64,000 bases of DNA from Multifurca ochricompacta (taxonomy: Eukaryota > Basidiomycota > Agaricomycetes > Russulales > Russulaceae). Positions 58,805-64,000 of this stretch are shown here, one piece after another. Position numbers and translations under genes: made by a program. The notes beneath the pieces are model-generated. The model saw nothing but the letters and a program-made list of their open reading frames with translations, made no database searches and was not told the DNA's origin. Location of the stretch: NCBI GenBank assembly GCA_022496185.1, contig WTXG01000021.1, forward strand, positions 62,001 to 126,000. The letters are read 5' to 3'. Positions within the stretch are counted from its first letter, which is position 1. Each line of letters starts with the position of its first letter.

Positions 58805-60497
58805 TCACAATGTGATGCTTTTGACCGAACGGCGTGTAGATGCCATCCATTGGTAGGTATAGGATATATAGACTTCAATGCTAGGGTTTTCCCCCTGCAG
58901 TGACGAACGACTGGTATAGTCTTTCACATCGATCGACCAAGCGACCCCCTCTTTTTCATAATCAGGCCATGGGTAGAACGGCACCAGAGCAACGCCACTG
59001 CGTCCCATACGATCTGTAACAGAATGCAGACGAACTGGGAGCAGACCATCTTTTTCAATCTCTGCCTTGTTGTCCCCTGAAACAGGTGCTCCCGCAGCAG
59101 ATAGAAAGATCGGAATAAACGCGAGCGGTGCGAGGCAAACATGGACCGTAGCGGCGGCGCCATTCCACGATGAGATGTTATGATGTAAAGAACCGAACCA
59201 TCGAGCCTATAAAAATTCGCGCACAGGCACGTGTTTTAGCAGACAGAGCGTGTTTTTTTAAAAGAAGGTGGTTAACGTACGAGATAAAATACGACGACTT
59301 TAATTCGGGCTAAAACCCCACCAACGAGTGCTGCGTCTATGGATGAGTACACCACGCCAGGGTGCACGGTGAAATGACGAATTAGACCAGATGACTCCGC
59401 ACGGCGCGAGAGCTCAGCACGGATCAGATCCATCTGAAATTTTGTGCCCTCGTACGGCTGCGCACTCTCTACAAGTTGCCAGTCGTCCGCATCGTATGCA
59501 TCTGCACGCGCCTCGAGCGACGACATCCACAAAACCCGGGCCGGTCCCGTCTGCGACGCTGCAAGTTTTGTATCCAAAGCACGACACTAATCCACAACTT
59601 CAATGTCAGAATTCAAACACCCCCCCCAAAAAAAAAAAATAAATAAAGCATCTCCCATACTGGAAATGTCAAGGGGAAGGAAGGGGTGTGAAGACGACGC
59701 ACAAGAATGTAATGGCCAAACACGTTGCACTGCCAGACCCACCCGAGTCCGTCGTCACTCATCATCGCCTTACGCTGGATGTTATACCGCGGGTTCGTCA
59801 CCGACTCGAGTAAATTGAGTTCTAGCACATTCTTCCAGACCTGCTTGAGGAGGAGCAGCCACGAAATACTCAAAAATGGCGCAACACCGGCGTTGCACAC
59901 GAGGTGGGAAATGTACGGGTACCTATAACAGTTCTACATTCAACACCAAAAATTCCAAGCTCCAACCACCAACAAAGAGAAAAGGGGAGAAAACTAAGGA
60001 AAAAAGAAAAAAGAAAAAAAAAAAAAGGTACTCACGTCCTCGCCACCTCAAGTGCAAACGCAAGTGTGCTCTGCACGGACGCAAGATCAAGGGTATGAAT
60101 CGCGACGACCAGGTTCGCGCGAAACGCCGACACGCGTTTCAAGTCGGCGGGAGTTCCTCTTAGCTCCACAACGTCCTTCTCAAATAACTCAAGTAGCTGT
60201 ATGCGCGCGGCCTCTGCCCGCTGCCGACTACGACATGCCATGATAAGCGTCAGGCTTGTGCAGGGATACTCAAGGCCAGGGTCTTCCGCTCCTGAGCGCG
60301 GAAACAGTGCACGAGCATCGTCCGGATTTTTTTGAACGAGGTTGTAGAGGAGGCGGCGACAGATCCCAAAGCCAACGCCGCTGCGGTGAAACAGAGAAAC
60401 GTGTGAGGAGCGCGTGTACACTGTCACAGGAATCCACGTACTTGTTTGCACCGGTTACAATAATGATGGGTCGAGCTGACTGATTTGTAGAGGGCAT
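58805..60497 (-). CDS. ERG27: ERG27, 3-ketosteroid reductase of ergosterol synthesis
   Basis: NADPH-dependent reductase of the C-4 demethylation complex (with Erg25, Erg26, Erg28) at the ER/lipid droplets. ATG 60497 gives MPSTNQSARPIIIVTGAN; splicing adds GVGFGICRRLLYNL, completing the SDR cofactor motif TGANKGVGFG. Then SLTLIMACRSRQRAEAARIQ, LVVAIHTLDLASVQS, the CNAG motif (CNAGVAPF) and WVWQCNVFGHYILVRRLHT, VLWMSSLEARADAYDADDW with Ser, and the catalytic Y-x-x-x-K in QPYEGTKFQMDLI. Further: FTVHPGVVYSSIDAALVGG, LARIKVVVFYL, and a last exon with HVCLAPLAFIPIFLS, VRLHSVTDRMGRSGVALVPF and a C-terminal stretch to TGA 58805. Both long gaps (58.9 kb and 59.6-60.0 kb) hold introns with A/T runs. 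Divergent from BEM46, 887 bp apart. Confidence 0.93.
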
Positions 60498-61384
60498 GAT
60501 GTTATACGAATTGACACGTCGTTGACTCTGACTCTTACCATTAGTGGTGAGTGGGGTGATTGACCGGACGGGTGACGGTGACGGTGAGCAAGGCCACATA
60601 TTCCCACGTCCACGTCCATCGATTATATAATCATGAAGCCGAGTTCCATGTTCAGTTGTTCGAAGGTTGTTCGAAGATGTAGAGCAAGCTTGCTACAAGT
60701 ATTGATAGGAATAGCTGATTGATGCTGAGGTTTAAGTGGCTGCAGCCTAAAGGTCAAGGTCAAAGTCAAGGTCAAGGACATGGCCAGGCACACACAGTCT
60801 TCGCTCCCACGGGCACGTACCAGCCCTCGGCGTCCTTGAGTACAATTATCCACCCCCACCTCCACCCCCCCCAAATTACCGAATCTGCGCGCTTCAGAGG
60901 ATGACCATGCACACCTGACTTTTTTTGGTCGCCCCAGATTTTGATAACCGTTACCTCTAATATTACTGACTGATTTCGGATTGCGTGTCTCTGTCATTGA
61001 CACCTAGCGCTTCGGAGCATTAAGGTGACATGACATAGATGTCTACATAGACGTTTACGTTGTTTACAGCTTCGAAGTTGAATAGTCTCCTGGCGGGATG
61101 AGGGGTGTCACGCACAGCGATTACACGCAACGTACCCTCCCCAAGGCAAGGATAAGGATTATGCACTATAAAGATATATGAGGTCATTATCATCACCCCC
61201 GTGAGAATCTTTTGCCACGCCACGTCCAGGCAAGCTCTCAACTCGTCAACTCCCTCGCTTCCTCGACTTTTCACCCTCGGTTACCCCTGCACCCTTAGTG
61301 TCCACGCACACCCACTTTCCAGCCTCTTTAGGGTGACCATTTCACTTCTCTATTCACGTTTTGTCTCAGAGCTGTTTGAATAAT
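60498..61384. promoter_or_regulatory. Shared upstream region of ERG27 and the BEM46-type gene
   Basis: 887 bases between two divergent start codons. No gene seen. A run of GTCAAGGTCAAGG-type repeats at 60755-60785 is the one clear feature and may be simple repeat or binding sites. Confidence 0.45.
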
Positions 61385-63381
61385 ATGTCAAATTTGATTC
61401 CGAGCTTGGAAACGTTTGCAAAGGCAAGTCATACAATAATATTATCAAGGAGGGAGCGCCGAATCTCTTCTACGGCGGATCTTTTTTTTTTTGACTGTCG
61501 GCGGTACTCATGCTTCGTGGTTGTCGTATCATAGGGCACTGCTGCAACGGCCGCTGGTTTGGGCACTCTAGGTCAGTGTTCTCTCTCTCTCTCTGCTAGG
61601 ATGAATGATCCCTTGAACACCGCCCTCATTTGCGCCAGGGATGGGCCTGCTCTACTATGGTCAGAACTTTCTCATCTACCCCAGCGCGTTCCCAGCTGGG
61701 GCACGAGAAAGTGCGTGCGCCACCCCATCCCCCCCTAACACCGTGCGACTCACACTCTATACATGGCCAGATGTTCCCGTTCCATCCGACTTTTCCATCC
61801 CGTACACCGATCTTGAGCTTACCACCCGGGATAATATCAAGATCAAAGCTTTCTTGTTACTGCAGCGACTCGTCTTGAATATGAGTGAGACGCCAGTTGA
61901 GAAGGACAATGCATTGTCGGATGAAGAGGTACGTCATAGGGTCGTTACTCTCTTTCCGTATCCGGTCCCCCCCGGCCACGAACGAGAAAGTCATACGCGA
62001 TTTCAGTTTGCAGCAACGCGGCCGACGATCCTCATGTTTCACGGTAACGGCGGTAATCATGGCCATCGCATACCACTGGGCAAGATCTTCTTTGGCAAGA
62101 TGCGTTGTAATGTCATCATGCTGTCTTATCGTGGGCAAGTGCATCCCTGGCTCTGCTTCTCTCTCATTACCGCGCCGCACCTCTCACTCTCCCTTGTTCG
62201 ATAGTTACGGCCACTCTGAGGGCACGCCTTCCGAAAAGGGTACGTCAAACCAGCCCCTATCTCAATCTCTTCCACAATATGCCCAGACGACGTCTTTTGC
62301 GTTATGTGATGTGCAGGGTTACAGACAGACGCCCAGACCGTACTTGACTATGTCCACGCTCATCCACTTCTTGCCAGAACTCCGATTGTACGGTCCTCTT
62401 ACTTATAAAACATTTTTTCTTAAATTTCAATTAAACGTTGTTTCAGATACTCTATGGCCAATCCATCGGAGGTGCTGTCGCGATCGACCTTGCATATCGT
62501 AACCCACAAATGGTAGGTCATCCGTTACACGCAGAAGCGTGACACAAACGACGGAGACAGATCACGGCACTCATCATCGAGAACACATTCATGTCCCTCC
62601 CACGGCTCATCCCGATGGCGATGCCATGGTTAGGCCCTTTTTCATTCCTCTGCCACCAAAAATGGGAGTCCTATCTCAAGGTGGGAGTAGAATTTGTTTG
62701 TTTTTAACTTGTCCTGATTACCTGTTGGCGCGTGACCCACCCACAAAATAATAATAATAATGATAATGATGATGATAATGATGATACAGGCACCGAAACT
62801 TCCACCGGATATGCATGTACTTATGCTGGGTGGTGCACGTGACGAAGTGGTACCGCGCTCGCAGATGCACGAGCTCTGGGCGATCATCCGCAATCGGGGA
62901 CGGCCCCCCACATCACGCGCAGCAGCAGGAAGGTCGCCGGAGAAGGCACAAAGAGGAACGGTGAACAAGGAGGAGCAGAGGGAAGAAGAAGGTGACGACG
63001 ATGATGATGATGATCACGGTGGTGATCGCGGTGGTGATGACGGGCGGCCTGGACCGAATAATGTCAAGGTGGATCCACGCATACTCACGGACGGAGGGAA
63101 CACATACATTGAATTTGGTGCGGGGACGCATAGTGAGTTGTTGTGCTATTATAATTATAATTATTATCTTTTCTTTTTGCTGCCACTTTTTTTTTTGTTC
63201 TGAGACTGCTCTCCCTCCGTTTATTAATCGATCGATTGACTGACTGACTGCTTTTTATTTTTTTTATCTTTGTACAAAATCAGATGATACTTGCATCCAA
63301 CCTGGGTATTGGTCTGCGGTGGCCGAATTCGTCGCAGGCCTTAGCCCAAAGGCGAAGGTTATCGCCTCGTTGTCAATTTGA
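61385..63381 (+). CDS. BEM46: BEM46/ABHD13-type membrane-anchored serine hydrolase
   Basis: Alpha/beta hydrolase anchored in the ER or plasma membrane; family members affect polarity and hyphal growth, substrate unsettled. MSNLIPSLETFAK joins to GTAATAAGLGTLG and MGLLYYGQNFLIYPSAFPAG, a signal anchor. Further parts: FSIPYTDLELTTRDNIKIKA, PTILMFHGNGGNHGHRIPLG (oxyanion HGNGG), CNVIMLSYRGYGHSEGTPSE, LDYVHAHPLLARTPIILYGQ with the nucleophile GQSIGGA (at about 62468-62488), ALIIENTFMSLPRLIPMAMP, PDMHVLMLGGARDEVVPRSQ (catalytic Asp), and GAGTH-NDTCIQPGYW (catalytic His at an exon junction near 63130/63284). All three residues are present. Odd: about 60 residues between Asp and His are an insertion full of Lys/Glu then Asp/His/Gly runs (62900-63060). 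Stop 63379-63381. Confidence 0.93.
62740..62790. repeat. AAT/GAT-rich simple repeat in a BEM46 intron
   Basis: ATAATAATAATAATGATAATG-type triplets directly before the acceptor CAG of the exon starting APKLPPDM. Confidence 0.85.
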
Positions 63382-64000
63382 CCCCCCGGGATGATGATAG
63401 TATGACCTGGACAACCTATCTATCCTCTCTTTCATTCATCGTCACCCATTTCCTTGGAGGAAGAAACCGATTCGATTGTGGACGCCCTCCCTTTTTTCTT
63501 TTCTTTTCTTTTCTTTTCTTTTCTTTTCCCTTCTCTTTATTTTATATATGCGTCCACCCATCATTGTTTTTTCTTTTTTTGTACAATCTAAAATTCGGTC
63601 AACATGAATGGTTTTTTTTTTTTTTCCCTTGGTGATGCTCATAGGTCCGGTCATCAATCGACCTGATCGGCTCGGACAACTCCACAACTAAACAATCGCG
63701 CACACACGCACAACAACGTCACTCAATTTTTTTTTCATAATTTTTTTTTTTCATATCGCGTGCCGTAAGGTCCGTTTGAGTAGAAACACGGAGGGTAATC
63801 TACCCAAGCGAGTGCGCACTCTACACATATATATATCTCTATATCGGCAAGCAAACAAAGTTAGAAAGCGAAAGCGGGATAGTGGAGGGGAAAAACAGTG
63901 TCCTCGGCAAAAAGTGCGTAACCATGTTTCAGGCTGTAGTAGGGGAGAAAAAAAAAAAAAAAAACAAAAAAAGAGATTTTTGAAACTAGGAGTTTCAGAG
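63382..64000. other. Right end, no gene seen
   Basis: 3' flank of the BEM46-type gene. Contains a TTTTC tandem repeat (63493-63530), several T runs and A runs (63946-63970). No coding signal. Confidence 0.5.
63493..63530. repeat. (TTTTC)n microsatellite
   Basis: About six TCTTT/TTTTC units in the 3' flank of the BEM46-type gene. Confidence 0.9.

Overview
The window is nuclear DNA of a filamentous basidiomycete, most likely an Agaricomycete. The genes are dense and on both strands, almost all are cut by several GT-AG introns of about 50-60 bases, and the closest family patterns I recognise (a GH16 laminarinase of the Phanerochaete type, Goodbye-NACHT-ankyrin STAND protein, Rds1-like ferritin protein, tandem agaricomycete alpha/beta hydrolases) are fungal. 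No rRNA, tRNA, CRISPR or organelle sequence was recognised. Genus cannot be told from the sequence alone.

Layout. 0-4.3 kb: no supportable gene. 4.4-6.0 kb (+): secreted GH16 beta-1,3(4)-glucanase. 7.8-9.3 kb (-): tRNA adenosine deaminase TAD1. 11.1-12.3 kb (-): proline-rich protein with a conserved C-terminal domain. 15.7-16.7 kb (-): HD-domain cyanamide hydratase-like enzyme, divergent from a small coiled-coil protein at 16.9-18.1 kb (+). 18.6-23.7 kb (+): two tandem paralogous alpha/beta-fold proteins. 24.2-25.3 kb (+): HIT protein HNT1. 26.6-28.3 kb (+): KRR1. 28.5-30.6 kb (+): EAF-domain transcription elongation factor. 31.1-32.6 kb (-): secreted ferritin-like Rds1-type protein. 34.6-35.3 kb: inverted-repeat non-autonomous DNA transposon. 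36.3-38.4 kb (-): cytochrome P450. 40.3-42.5 kb (+): NOP58.

From 42.6 to 58.7 kb lies the most unusual part. A divergent gene pair, NOP9 and NCS6/CTU1, is complete at 54.0-58.7 kb. A second NCS6/CTU1 in inverted orientation, with a matching divergent scrap of NOP9, sits at 42.6-44.9 kb. Between these two arms are a broken protein kinase gene, a 960-bp terminal-inverted-repeat element carrying what looks like the tail of a non-LTR retrotransposon, and a large fungal NLR gene (Goodbye domain, NACHT, about 19 almost identical 99-bp ankyrin units). This looks like an accessory island bracketed by an inverted segmental duplication. The right end holds ERG27 (-) and a BEM46-type membrane hydrolase (+), divergently arranged.

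The housekeeping genes serve RNA and ribosome work to an unusual degree (KRR1, NOP58, NOP9 in pre-rRNA processing; TAD1 and NCS6 in anticodon-loop modification; EAF in Pol II elongation). There is also a technical pattern: in at least four otherwise intact genes (GH16, HD hydrolase, Rds1-like, KRR1) the conserved reading frame is restored only by adding a base, mostly within short homopolymers, which suggests base-deletion errors in the assembly rather than real gene decay. This matters for interpreting the frame breaks in the NLR ankyrin array.
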